Shown piece by piece: positions 45,290 through 56,735 of a DNA stretch of 64,000 nt. Every line of letters starts with the position of its first letter. Positions within the stretch are counted from its first letter, which is position 1. The stretch comes from Euborellia annulipes. Taxonomy: Eukaryota; Arthropoda; Insecta; Dermaptera; Anisolabididae. Where the stretch lies: contig JAKCPI010004489.1 in assembly GCA_023213315.1 (NCBI GenBank), forward strand, positions 1-64,000, written 5' to 3'. The translations under genes and the position numbers were made by a program. The notes below the pieces were generated by a model. That model was not told the DNA's origin, searched no databases, and saw only the letters and a program-made list of their open reading frames with translations.

Positions 45290-47265
45290 TAAATAAGTTT
45301 GGTGGCTGTGAACGTAATAGATTTTGATAGGGCAGGTCAGCCAAATAAAAAGCCTTTTTGCTTCTCGACTCCGGAGACGTTTCGAGATATTTTTAATGTC
45401 TCATCTTCAGTCCGTCTACAAAATGTCTATAAATAAAATTAGTTTTCGATATACAGTAAAGTATAAATCCATTGTAACAAAATAAAAATAAAAAACATCG
45501 CTTCATCGAAAATTAGCAAAGGTGTCTTATATACAGCATGTACATATAAATTTTATATAATGAATCGCCTCGAAGCGTTCAGAGAGGATATATTCTCAAT
45601 AGTTAAAATTCATTGCTCTCATGCATTTATATATGATTTTTTAAAAAGTTTATTTCCAGGCCGAAAAGTTAATCCCGGTCAAAGTATTAATATAGGCAAA
45701 AATAGAACAAATTATTTTCTTCATTTTTTAAATCAAATATAAAATATCTAAATTTGACATTTCGGTTTCTATTTTTTGACCAAACCAAATGGCTGAAGCC
45801 CACAATTCACTATATAAAATTGATAGATAAATTAATTAGTTGTTTGTTTATTGTTATTTTAATTATTAGCGCATGCCTGCCCTGAGAAAGTCGCATCATC
45901 ACGTTGCCCAGGGTCTCACAATCTGTGTGGAAATTAATGGCTTTACCCCCAAATGTTTTAATATAGCATTTTCAAGCGTTAGGCGTTTGTCTGTATTTGT
46001 TTCTTTGGCTATTATCATTGCATTGTCATAATCGAATGAATGATTGTGTTCTAAGCTGTGAAACGCCAACGCTGTTGATCTTTTTTTAATTCTAATGCTA
46101 TATTTATGTTCCTCCCGACGGATTGAAAATTTACGCCGTCTGACCCACGTAATAGGAACCAGGGTGTGGGCAATCTAGACATTAAACGCATATACAACAC
46201 CTGTCTGATTGTCTAAAGTGATTTTGTCTTTTGTGTTGTATAGGCGCATCAATGTGTTGTTGGATTTGGGGGCCAATGTGATGTTAAAATCTTTAAATAG
46301 TTTTTTCATACTTTCTGTAACACCTGGAATGTATGATACAGAATAATATGTTTGGGGTGGATGGTCACTACCTTCCACAACATTTTGTTGTGTTTTATTT
46401 TTGTAGTTTGAAACAATTTTGTTTATTAGTGACCTGGGATAGCCATTTTCTTGTGATATTATAGAAAATTTTAAGTTTTCATTCACGAACATTTTGTCAG
46501 AGAGGGTGAAAATGGTTTAAAAAATAATAAAGTATTGATCTTATAAGTGATGGGAAGGAAGTAATTTGTCAATCTATACTGGTGGTGGGTTTTTAAAATA
46601 TAAAAATTAATAAACTCTCTTTAATTATGGTAGTAAAATTAATTACAAGATTGTGAGAGGGAAGTGTATGATGGATTTCTTCTAGGGGAGGATGGTAATA
46701 ATTAAAATAAAAATAAAAAAAATAATTAATTTATCTATCAATTTTATATAGTGAATTGTGGGTTAGATTGGTTTGGTCAAAAAATAAAAAGAAATGTCAA
46801 ATTTAGATATTTTATATTTGATTTAAAAAATGAAGAAAATAATTTGTTCTATTTTTGCTATATAATATTTGAGGGATTAATGATGCTGGAAATAAATTAA
46901 AAAAATATATATAAATGATGGAGAATGAATTTTAATATTGAGAATATATTCTCATGAAGTTGAGGTATTATTATATAAAATTTATATGTAATATGTGTAT
47001 ATTAATGACTATTTATGTAATTTTGATGTAAGGTATATTTTTTATTTTATTTTGTTACAATGGATTTATATTTTTACTGTATATGAAAATAATATTTTAT
47101 TTATATGTAATTTGTAGAGGATGAAGATGAGAATTAAAAATATTCGAAAGTTGGAGTGAGAAGATATAAAGGTTTTATTTGGTGATCTCCCTATCAAAAT
47201 TATTATTTTATTTTCCTTTGTCGAGGTTTCGGGGACTAAACGCCACCCATCTTCAACCTTATATT
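45290..47265 (-). mobile_element. Penelope-like retroelement remnant
   Basis: Minus-strand order: a hammerhead-like motif at about 47224-47262 (decayed, GAAACCTC), one arm of a ~290 bp inverted repeat (46725-47000), a broken RT-C-terminal/GIY-YIG coding region (46492-45899), the other arm (45835-45540), and a hammerhead-like motif at 45376-45410 (CTGAAGA, T, GAGA/TCTC stem, GAAACGTC). Two same-direction hammerhead motifs bounding the coding body match the pLTR-flanked layout of Penelope-like elements. Confidence 0.75.
45899..46492 (-). pseudogene. Penelope-like RT C-terminus and GIY-YIG endonuclease, broken
   Basis: The first part is an open frame of 105 aa containing SYIPGVTESMKKLFKDFNI and NTLMRLYNTKDKI, typical of the stretch between the reverse transcriptase and endonuclease of Penelope-like elements, ending TGVVYAFNV and a stop. 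After a frame change, CPHPGSYYVGQTA gives the YIG part of GIY-YIG; after a second change RKFSIRREEHKYS, ALAFHSLEHNHSFDYDNA and RLTLENAILKH follow, ending at a TGA. At least two frameshifts; the upstream reverse-transcriptase core is gone. In the live family this protein primes and copies RNA into genomic DNA. Confidence 0.85.
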
Positions 47266-47277
47266 TTATCAAGTAAA

Positions 47278-47352
47278 CAAGTGGCCGCCTTCGGCGGGCT
47301 TTGCCGCTTGCCAGGGAGCTGCGCCCCCTGCACCCCTCTTGCTCGCCTTCGG
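47278..47352. other. GC-rich mini-hairpin island
   Basis: About 75 bp near 65-70% GC in an AT-rich region, with clustered small palindromes (GCCGCCTTCGGCGG; GGGAGCTGCGCCCC) and GCTCGCCTTCGGC. It directly abuts the Penelope-like remnant. Unlike anything else in the window. Confidence 0.5.
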
Positions 47353-47601
47353 CATCAAATTTATTCTTGCTCACTATTTGAAAATTTTAAATTTCTCTCT
47401 TTGACTTAAAGTTTTAAATTTCCCTCACTGACTCCACTTCCTGTGTCTCAGCGAGAGAGAGTGGTAAACAGACACATAAAACGGAAGTCAATTATAATAT
47501 CATTTGGTGCAAATTTGATAAATTGTTCTCCAGGAGTGATGAAGTGTAGGGATTAATATTTAAACTTTCTACCGTAGGCTCTTGTTGAAACATTATCATA
47601 A

Positions 47602-47801
47602 ATGTGGATTCACACCGGGACCTGACTTGACTTGAGTTGAGCCTGGTGGCCAACCCAACCTATGTATTCCTATGGAGGTGCACACACTGCTGCCGAAACA
47701 AAGTTGTCGGAGACAGTGTATGCACCTCCATAGGAATACATAGGTTGGGTTCGCCACCGGGCTCAACTCAAGTCAAGTCAGGTCCCGGTGTGAATCCACC
47801 T
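47602..47801. mobile_element. Harbinger-like MITE, near-perfect 200-bp palindrome
   Basis: The arms (ATGTGGATTCACACCGGGAC and complement) match almost base for base around a short centre. Flanked by TAA on both sides (47599-47601, 47802-47804), the 3-bp target size of PIF/Harbinger. Confidence 0.7.
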
Positions 47802-47859
47802 TAATGAAGTGATAGATCAATTTATATTATTGATCTTATAAATTATAAAAACTTTTGGT

Positions 47860-48111
47860 TATAACTAGGTCCGGCCGAAACTAAAATTGAAGCCGAAATT
47901 AGGTTTCGGCTGAAAATCTTGTTTTGGTCGGACCTAGTTATAACCAAGAGTTTTTATATATAAACCGTAACCGAAACCGAAATTTGTTTTAAACTTTTTT
48001 TTTATAATTTCCTATAATTCATATCATCAACCTTCCTCGTGACTCAATCACTCCGTTTTTCCCCGTTGCGAAAATCATTCGACTTTTTTTTAGATACGAA
48101 TCTCATTCGAC

Positions 48112-48151
<40 letters not shown>

Positions 48152-48250
48152 TATTCGAGTTTCATCTCTTCTTTTCAAACTCAGGTTTCGGCTGGTTTCT
48201 GGTCGAAACCGAAATTTCGATCGGTTCCTAATTATAACCAAGAGTTTTTA
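47860..48250. repeat. Short inverted repeat and poly-T tract
   Basis: ATAACTAGGTCCGGCCGAAAC (about 47862) is mirrored near 47930, with GAAACCGAAA-type motifs repeated to 48240. A ~38-nt T run lies at 48112-48149. The frames on both strands across the tract are low complexity. Confidence 0.45.
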
Positions 48251-48335
48251 TCGCTATCTATCAAAATTGATTGATACTATTACTTCACTTTAGGAAGTAA
48301 TTTAAAAAATATTTTTTTTATTTTCTTTTTTTTTT

Positions 48336-48606
48336 TTTTTTTATAAAAAACATTCACACTTTTTCTCATTCACACTCACACTCACACACACATTCACACT
48401 GTCTTTTCGGCAGCTCAGGCCATATAAGACATTTACGATAACCGTTATTTATGAATTTATATATATTAGGGTCCAGGCATTTTTATTTAAGCCATCTGGT
48501 ATCCAGATGGCTTAAATAAAATCATCGGACTGCCTGGGGTCCGAACCCGCGACGTTTGGTATATGAGGTTAGCACGCTAACCTTTACACCACGCCCCGTG
48601 GGCTTT
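48336..48606 (-). repeat. tRNA-derived SINE, family A (most complete copy)
   Basis: Minus strand: GGGGCGTGGTGTAAAGGTTA (A box region), GCGGGTTCGGACCCC (B box), AGGCAGTCCGATG, an inverted CATCTGGATACCAGATGG segment, AACGGTTATCG, then a tail rich in GTGTGAATG repeats. About 270 bp. Confidence 0.85.
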
Positions 48607-49287
48607 TTTTTTAATAATAATAATTCTATATATTTATAATTTTGTTTACCAAAGATAAAAGAAACCTGTGTGCGGTTAGTCACATCATATTTTTCTTTAG
48701 CTACTCAAACAAGTTTGATGAATGCACCCTAAAATGAAATGCTGATTCATTCGATCCTTGGTAACATATTATCCTTAACTTTAATAAATGTTTTATTATT
48801 CGATGACAAGAGAAGAGTATGGGGTGGTGGAGGGAGACAAGGTCAAAAGTTGTAGGTGGATGTAGATGGTGATGAAGTGGTGGTGTAATGAAATTCCAAG
48901 ACACGCGTCTCTGATGTTATCTTGTTTATTAACAAAATTAATGAACCATTCGCTCTTTCTCCCCCCATCCCTTCTTTCTCATCCTCCCTTAATTTATTTT
49001 TATAAACTCTATTTATCCATTTATATTTATTTATTAGCTCTAGGAGATTGTTCCTTCCTTGGAAATCGTACCGTAATATGGTAGTGGTTTTAGTCCGTTT
49101 GAATTGTCCTATTGTTCTTATCTTGGGGGAAGAAAGGTGTCTAATTAAAGTGAAATATCTTGGAAGAGAGAGAAAAGGAGGTGAGTGAGTGTTCAACAAA
49201 GCAGACATATAGGCTTCGTAGAAGGGGGAGTAAATAAATCGGATCGCAAATACAAGAGAGGCTCTATCTTCATTTTGAATAATTGCT

Positions 49288-49410
49288 TTAAAAAAAAATC
49301 TGGTGTGACTTTCTCTTATCTTCAGCAATTGAAAGTTGCTTGTCGCACCAGATTTTTTGTGTAGACATATATTTAGTTCTTTTCCGATATATGAAATTCA
49401 AAAAACTTGG
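49288..49410 (-). repeat. Helentron-like hairpin fragment H11
   Basis: A shortened hairpin (AATCTGGTGTGACTTTCTC...CGCACCAGATTTTTTG) with internal deletion of ~15 bp per arm, plus a little flanking element sequence. Confidence 0.6.
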
Positions 49411-49542
49411 CGGTTTTTCAGACCTTTTAGAGGAATCTGTAAAGCTTTTTAAAATATCAACAACTTTTAGAACCCCTTTTTTTGATTTTCGAAAAAAAGA
49501 AAATTTTTTTTTAGATTAATCGCATTAAATAAAAAATATTAA

Positions 49543-50214
49543 AAAAAAATCTGGTGTGACTGGCGCACAGCACACAACTTTCTCTTACCTTCGGTAATCG
49601 AAAGTTGTGTTCTGTGCTTGTCACACCAGATTTTTTGTGTCGACATATATTTAGTTCCCGACAGTACGGAACATTTGAATTCAGATGTAAAATTTATAAG
49701 TAGGCTATGGGAAAATATTTATATTTTTTTACCATGGCAACCATTTCTCCTATCTTTTCTATGTAGTACAAGAGTAAAGTGGTCTTCAGAAGATTTCAAT
49801 CACAAAATGAGAATATACATTTTAAAGAGAATCTAAAAAATAATTGATTTTTGAATTTAAAAAAAAATCGTTGGAGCAAATTTTGAGAAAATCGAAAAAA
49901 ACTGAAAAAGTACATCAGTAAAGTACTAGTACACTTTGGCCGATTTTGATTAAAAGCTTATTTTTCCGGTCCCGGGGGGGTGTTTAACTTAAATATAAAA
50001 TTTCAACCTCGTAGCTCAATTCCTTCATGCTTAAAATTGAACACACACCCACCCACACACCCACAGACAGACCATGTCGCGAAAACCACTTTTTTGGATT
50101 CAGGGGACCTCAAAACGTGAAGATCCATCAAAATCTCGACATCGAATTTTTGACATGAATCCAATACTTTCTCTCTATATATATATTACATATATACATA
50201 GGTAAGAGAAAGTA
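49543..50214 (-). mobile_element. Helentron/DINE-1-like element H7 (full length)
   Basis: Hairpin at 49548-49635, full core, CA microsatellite (about 50041-50066) and GGTAAGAGAAAGT at 50200-50212 as the minus-strand 5' end. It stands head-to-head with H8, the two 5' ends ~460 bp apart. Confidence 0.75.
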
Positions 50215-50668
50215 AAAAATTGCTCTATATCTTATAGATAATTAAATTAGTAATCATTTTGTTAAAAAATAATTAATTTTTTACCCTTAATTAATTAGCT
50301 GGAATCTTTCAAATGAATAAATCCCTTTTTACCCTATGGGAAAAACTAATGCCATCTCTTACCGCTTAGTCTAACTCGATAGTGAATCGTCTTCTAACGA
50401 CTTTTCGAGACACGCACCTTAATACTATATTTCTCTCTTGTATTTTAAAATACTAGGAATATTTGACTAATACTAGGAAAAATTGAAAGTACTATTTATA
50501 GTTATTTATATGGTAGTTTTAGTAACAATTTTGTCTTGTCGTATACTCTATTTCTAAATTTAATCAAACAACAAAAATTATTTTTTGGATTCATTATACC
50601 AAACTAAATTCGCATAGTTTTCTTATAAAATTATCATTAATATTGAATAAAAGACACAAAAACTATGT

Positions 50669-51352
50669 TTTTACTTTCTCTTACCTATGTATATATGTAA
50701 TATATATATAGAGAGAAAGTATTGGATTCATGTCAAAAATTCGATGTCGAGATTTTGATGGATCTTCACGTTTTGAGGTCCCCTGAATCCAAAAAAGTGG
50801 TTTTCGCGACATGGTCTGTCTGTCTGTGTGTCTGTGTGTCTGTGTGTGTGTCTGTGTGTGTTCAATTTTAAGCATGAAGGAATTGAGCTAGGAGGTTGAA
50901 ATTTTATATTTAAGTTAGGCACTCTCCTAGGGCGTGAAAATAAGCTTTTAATCAAAATCGACCAAAGAGTACTAGTACTTTACTGATGTACTTTTTCAGT
51001 TTTTTTCGGTTTTCTCAAAATTCGCTCTAACGATTTTGATTAAAATTCAAAAATCATTTATTTTTTAGGTGCTCTTTCAAATGTATATTCTGATTTTGCT
51101 CTCAAAATTGTTTGAAGACCACTTTACTCTTGTACTCCATAGAAAAGATATGAGAAATGGTTGCCATGGTATCAAAATATAAATATTTTCCCATACTTAT
51201 AAATTTTACATCTTGAATTCAATTGTACCCTACTGTCGGAAACTAAATACATGTCGACACGAAAAATCTGGTGTGACAAGCACAGAACACAACTTTCGAT
51301 TACCGAAGGTAAGAGAAAGTTGTGTGCTGTGCGCCAGTCACACCAGATTTTT
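50669..51352 (+). mobile_element. Helentron/DINE-1-like element H8 (full length)
   Basis: ACTTTCTCTTACC at 50673-50685, TG/TCTG microsatellite (50816-50860), conserved core, hairpin 51264-51350 containing GGTAAGAGAAAGT. The least damaged plus-strand copy. Confidence 0.75.
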
Positions 51353-51490
51353 TATTATTATTTTATTCAAACTCATAGCAACATTTCTGTCGTCAATGCA
51401 ACGGTTATGACGACTTTAATTGAGTGTCAAACCAACCTGATAAATAGTTGAAATAAAAACCTTTTTTATTATAACCTACTAAATATAAAT

Positions 51491-51612
51491 ATGTCTATCA
51501 TAAAACATCAGAGTGCTTTTCTTTCATTTGATTAAATCCATGACGCATGGACGACCGAAACGTCACTCTAAGTTTGAATAAAATAATGAAAAAAACCTGC
51601 CTTTTATTCTAT
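51491..51612 (+). mobile_element. Short hammerhead-like insertion or partial duplication
   Basis: CCTACTAAATATAAAT occurs at 51475-51490 and 51613-51628. Between lies ACGACCGAAACGTCACTC (about 51551-51568) followed by GAATAAAATAATG. Could be a solo Penelope-type terminal repeat with 16-bp target duplication, or a local duplication, since flanking AAAACC-T-rich sequence is also repeated. Confidence 0.45.
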
Positions 51613-51667
51613 CCTACTAAATATAAATTCAGCTATTCGCATCACCAATATTGTCATAGTTATTATA

Positions 51668-52266
51668 TTTTTACTTTCTCTTACCTTTATGTCCTATACC
51701 TATAGGCCTATCAATACTGTCTGTGTTCACTTTAAAGAGATAGACGCGAAACTAGTGAATATGTGAGATAGTGTGTGTGTGTGTGTGTGTGTGTGTTCAC
51801 TTTAAAGCATGAGGGAATTGAGATAGGCGGTTGAAATTTATATTTAAGTTAGGCATAAGCCTGAGGAATAAAAATAAGCTTTTAAACAAAATCGGCCAAG
51901 AAATACAAGTACTTTACTGATGTACTTTTTCAGTTTTTTTCGATTTTCTCAAAATTCGCTCTAACAGTTTTGATTAAAATTAAAAAATCAATTATTTTTT
52001 AGATGCTCTTTAAAATGTATATTCTCATTTTGCTTTCAAAATTGTTTGAAGACCACATTACTCTTGTACTAGGATAAATGGTTGCCATGGTAACAAAATA
52101 TACATATTTTCCCATGTTTATAAATTTTACATCTTGAATTCTAATATATCGGCGGAAACTAAATATATCTCGACACAAAAAATCTGGTGTGACAAGCACA
52201 GAACACAACTTTCGATTACCGAGGGTAAGAGAAAATTGGGTGCTGTGCGACCAGTCACACCAAATT
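51668..52266 (+). mobile_element. Helentron/DINE-1-like element H9
   Basis: 5' end ACTTTCTCTTACC (51672), TG microsatellite (51772-51796), core and hairpin (52178-52263). A ~90 bp block between the 5' end and the microsatellite differs from other copies. Confidence 0.7.
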
Positions 52267-52979
52267 ATTTATTTATCATTAGGCCTCCGTATAGAATCTA
52301 TTCAAATTAAAATATAATTTTTTAAAAATATTAACTTTTGAGAATATTCATTTTAAGGAGAGAAAAATTAACATTTGTCAACAAACTTTTGACTCGATTT
52401 GTACAAATCGATGGATATTGACAGCCACTCTTTCTTTCCCTCTGAATATATTTTAATTTGACATATTTACTTGTTTTAACATTGTTTGGTTTCGACATTT
52501 CGATTTATTTTCTTTTAATTGAAAATATTTTTATAAATAAAAAAATAAGTTTTTTTTTTTTAATGAATTATTCTCATTTTATACGAAAATCTTTTTACAT
52601 AGCCTATACATATAGGAAATAGATGAAATACAATCCCGGATTAAGCATAATACTAATTTTATAATTGATTTTTTTTAAATACCTTTAAAGGTGAAAAGTA
52701 AAGTTTAAATCTCCGGCTCTAAAATTGTATGTAGAACCAATAATAAAAAAAATTAGAATTGAATTTTTGAAAGAAAAGTAAATATGATTGAGGGATACGT
52801 AAACAAACGAGAATTTATTTATTTAGATGATCTATGTATGATGGATTTTGCAAATGAATTTTTTGAAATTTATTTTTTTATTAAATCTCACTTTGAATGT
52901 TTATGGTTTGACTAAAAGAAATCAATGAGATTAAAGGGCAGATATTGTAATTAAAATGACAAGCTAACAATACATTTAT

Positions 52980-53077
52980 AAAAAAAATCTGGTGTGACTG
53001 TCCCACAGCACACAACTTTCTCTTACCTTCGGTAATCGAAAGTTGTGTTCTGTGCTTGTCACACCAGATTTTTCGTG
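52980..53077 (-). repeat. Helentron-like hairpin alone H10
   Basis: The intact ~85-nt hairpin (AATCTGGTGTGACTG...GTCACACCAGATTTTTCG) without the rest of the element. Confidence 0.65.
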
Positions 53078-53089
53078 TCGAGATCTATT

Positions 53090-53230
53090 GGGAATCCAAG
53101 GCATTCTTATTTAAGCAATTTGATATCCAAATGGCTTAAATAAAATCATCGGACTGTCTGGGGTCCTAACCCGCGACTTTTGGTATACGAGGTTAGCATG
53201 CTAACTCCTACACCTAGCCCCGGGGGCTAA
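53090..53230 (-). repeat. tRNA-derived SINE, family A (head half)
   Basis: Minus-strand head with A-box-like TAGGTGTAGGAGTTAGCATGC and a mutated B box (GCGGGTTAGGACCCC). Directly follows the hairpin H10. Confidence 0.65.
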
Positions 53231-53869
53231 AGAAAATTATTATTACTACTATTCGAATTCAGTCTCTGCTTGAGGATTTGTTTACATTCATAGAATACAT
53301 AAATATTTTACTATATATTTCCTATGGGAGAAATCATAACTTTAGGAATTTCGGGTCCCGAGTTTTTTCCTGGACTTCCTCTATAACGTCCATAAATGAA
53401 TACAAGTATTACTGAAGAAAAAATAAAAAAAAAAACCCGAATTCGGTTTTTCGGTTTTTGAAAATTAGCTAAAAAACCGGTTTACCGGTTTCGGGTTTCC
53501 ACCGGGGTCCAAACCCTAGTCACACAAAATTTTTTAATAAACAATATTTTATAAGACTTGTTCTGGATTAGTAGAATTTTTGCCAATTATTTGTTTAAAA
53601 TTATTTTTCTCAACTTTCCAAAATCAAAATTTATTTTGTAAATCAAAGTAAGATGGTAATTATAAATTCACAAAGTGTTTTACAATGTAAAAGTGACGTC
53701 TGCTTTTTTAAGAAATATCATAAGCTTTTTGTCCTCTTTTTAAGAGAAAACAAACAGAGAGGAGAAAGAGACAAAGAAGTGGGACCTTTGATTTGTCTCA
53801 AACAAAATAAAATAACCGACTATAATTACCTGATAGCAATTAGCCTGGCGTATGAAAACCGTCTATTGT
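53231..53869. other. AT-rich spacer, nothing recognised
   Basis: A small inverted motif ACCGGTTTACCGGTTT near 53480 and a 72-codon open frame at 53653-53871 without family resemblance. Confidence 0.4.
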
Positions 53870-53872
53870 AGA

Positions 53873-54030
53873 AGGAAGGCTTTGCGCTTTGCACGTTTGG
53901 CGTCTTCCCTCGACTTGGCAGCCTCTCTGCTCTCCTTCAAAGGGATTGCATCGATCTGTAACAGGCTCTGCACCTGGCTCTGTTCTACTCTCCTCTACTC
54001 TATCACTCTCCCACCTTGATGTCTATATTT
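53873..54030 (-). other. GC-rich coding-like segment
   Basis: The minus strand reads ...LKESREAAKSREDAKRAK... to a TAG at about 53871, preceded by an acceptor-like TGTTACAG. GC is far above the local level and above the four conserved genes. Could be a terminal exon of an unrecognised gene, or a transferred or captured fragment. No start or partner exon found. Confidence 0.25.
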
Positions 54031-54369
54031 GATCTTGTCTCAGGCCTCTCTAAAATAAACTTACTGAACAAATTGATTTTCATTTTAACAATTAAATAAA
54101 TATCCAAAATTAAACTAATTTTCTTAAACCACTTATTTTGATTGTTGACTGTTGTTCAAAGAAAATCACACCAGTTTTCAATAATTTCAATTAAAAAAAA
54201 TATTAGTTTAAATTTTAATTATGGATTTAAGGGGGTTCAGGAACGACGTCTAAACTTACTTTAAAAAAATTTAGACTGTTATAAGGAATTTTTCAATACG
54301 GTTTTTTTTTAACTTTGCCCATCAACCGTAGGTTGGACAGGTAAAGTTAATGTAATCGTAAAAAAAATC

Positions 54370-54640
54370 GAAATTTTTCTGAAGCTGCCAAAATGCGTTT
54401 TGAGGTCACCTGAATCCATTTAAGTAGTTTTTGGAATGATGTCTGTGTGTCTGTCTGTCTGTGTGTATGTCTGTGGTAATTTTTTTTCGCCATCAAAAAC
54501 TCAAAAACTATTCATCCAATTGTTTTGAAATTTTGCACACATAAACTAGGGGTAAAGCTCAAGAACTGAAAAGCTTTTGGTAAACATCGGACCATTAGGG
54601 GGTGCTCTAGAGGGGGGCCAATATTTTTCTCTTACTTAAC
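54370..54640 (+). repeat. Distant relative of the Helentron-like core
   Basis: TTTTGAGGTCACCTGAATCCA, a TG/TCTG microsatellite, then AAAACTCAAAAACTATTCATCC. The first block aligns with the same block of H1-H9 (TTTTGAGGTCCCCTGAATCC), but everything after the microsatellite differs, so a separate family sharing one module. Confidence 0.5.
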
Positions 54641-55580
54641 CTATAACTTTTTTTTATATATTCAGAAACTAGACTTTCTCCCGAGTAAAATGATATATAA
54701 TATTTGTATCCTAATTTGTCATAAATTTGTTAAAAAATCATTTAAATTCGAAAATTATGCATAGCAACAGAGCAAAATCAAAACAAATAAACACGTTGCG
54801 TTATTTCTTTGAATAATGGGGGGGGGGGGGGGCAAAGTTGTGCGCTCGGCTTAGTCCGACCCTTTATTTTAAATGAACTAAATTCATAATAGATTATTGG
54901 GACATCGAGCTATAATTTTTTTAATGGCTTATTAAAAAATTAATGAAATTAATTTTTTTTGTTACCAAGCCAATGTAGAAAAACCTTCTGTCCCAATAAT
55001 TTTTTTTTAAATTAAAAATGAATTTATTGTTATTATTAATCCCATATTAATTAATAAATTTTTAAAATAAGCTTAGATGATTTATTTAAAAACCAATTGT
55101 CAAATTAGTTCAGCATTCTTGCAATAGATGGCAGGCTAGTCTAACAGGCAATCGGTTATTACCCTATATCTGGTCTATATTTATATATTTTTATGCTTTT
55201 ATAAAAGATAAATAATATATAATAACATTTATAAAGTCAACCAAATGCATTAAATATTATTAGTAGCATTAAATATATTACCATTCTGACATCTGGCAAA
55301 CTTTTGAATTACTTTATTTTTTGGGCATACTTTTTATGACACATACGCCATCTTATCGAGAAAAACATGCATAACTCATTCGCTCCTGTTCCGCCTTAAT
55401 TATATTATATTTTAACTACCACCTTCTTTCTCAGTTCATCATAACAAAACTTCCATAAATAAAATTTAAGGAAAGGACCAGAGAATAAAAACCAGCATTT
55501 GATGGACTCCTCTCACATCATCTTCAATTAGTAGATATTTCGACCGGCATCACGCCTGGTCATAATCAGTACAAAAAAAT
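54641..55580. other. AT-rich spacer with decayed hammerhead-type repeat
   Basis: Near 55535-55575 the minus strand reads CTGATTATGACCAGGCGTGATGCC... then GGTCGAAATATC, a strongly decayed hammerhead-like copy. A 14-G run sits at 54820-54833. No gene. Confidence 0.35.
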
Positions 55581-55589
55581 GATTTGGTG

Positions 55590-55685
55590 GAGTCATTGGA
55601 CTACTTGGGGGTCCGATCCCGCGACCCTTGGTATACAAGGCAGGCTCGCTACCAACTACGCCAAGCCCGAGGGCATGTTTATATA
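55590..55685 (-). repeat. tRNA-derived SINE head
   Basis: Minus-strand GGGCTTGGCGTAGTTGGTAG and GCGGGATCGGACCCC form A- and B-box-like segments; tail not seen. Confidence 0.6.
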
Positions 55686-56560
55686 ATTATTAATAATTAA
55701 TAACGAGGGTTCACATTTAATTTAATTTTAGTACCAAACTCTAGGCAGAAAAAAAATTATCATTTCTGTATTTTATTGATTAAATTAACTCTCTAGTACA
55801 AGTATTTTATCTAATTACAATCTTATTGAGCTAGGAAGAGGTTTATGCATATTCTTCCCTCTCAATTTCTCTCTCTTTCTTTCTCTTTCCTCCTCGTAAC
55901 CACTATACATATGTACTGAATATACAGAGTTACTTTCCTTATAGTAAAGCATTTCGGTCCTTCCATCTCACTCGGTTAGAAAGTTAGATCTTGTTGCTTT
56001 CGCCCTAAGGGTCGCGCTGATGGGCAAAGTTATACAAATACACTTTACCAAGGCGATCGAATAAAACACATACACTTACAAACACACACATTATTCGTTT
56101 ATAAATTAAAGTACCAGGCAACTCCAATTAAAGGACAAAAGAAAGAAAAAAAAAACAGAACACGTGGAAAGGATTCGAATCCATTGGTTTTTTTTTTTTT
56201 TTTTGATAACTGATTGAACTTGTCCTGTTTACAAAGTTAAGAAATCAAATTGTGAATTATTGCGTTTTTTTTTTGTCTTTCTACTAGAATATAACTTTGA
56301 AAGATTAAAATTGAGAAAAATCCTTGAAACAAATAAATAATAAAAATTTCTAGGCTTTAAAGTTCTTTTAACAAAAATGAATTTTTCCTAAATCTTTTCA
56401 TGCTTGATCTCTCTTTAACGACTTTCTTGACTTGATGGCTCGGGTGAGCTAAAAAGTTTTAATTGTTTAGTAAAACAGTATCCTTTATAAAATAATAACT
56501 GCAAAGACCACCTACACGCATATCGTAGCTCCTGTTCCCAGTGCTGGATTATCCATTAGG
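55686..56560. other. AT-rich spacer, nothing recognised
   Basis: Homopolymer and CA/CT-rich stretches only; no supported gene. Confidence 0.45.
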
Positions 56561-56589
56561 CGATTGCTGATGGGCCCCACGCTTTTTAG

Positions 56590-56735
56590 GGATCCCGCAA
56601 CATTAGATTTTTTAACTCTTTTTCGGCATCTGAGGCCATTTAGACCCCGTCCCTATTTATACTTAATTGGTAGCCAATTCATTGAAATGAAATTTTATCG
56701 CGGATGCGAACCCGCGACCCCTGGTAAAAGTGGCA
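56590..56735 (-). repeat. tRNA-derived SINE, family B
   Basis: Mirror of 59601-59775 in its B box (GCGGGTTCGCATCCGCG), GGCTACCAATTAAG and GGCCTCAGATGCCG blocks. Confidence 0.7.

Noticed and set aside
48843..49328. 161-codon open frame on the minus strand
   Set aside because: No domain or family feel, Ser/Thr-rich low-complexity end, no splice context, overlaps a Helentron-like hairpin; taken as chance.
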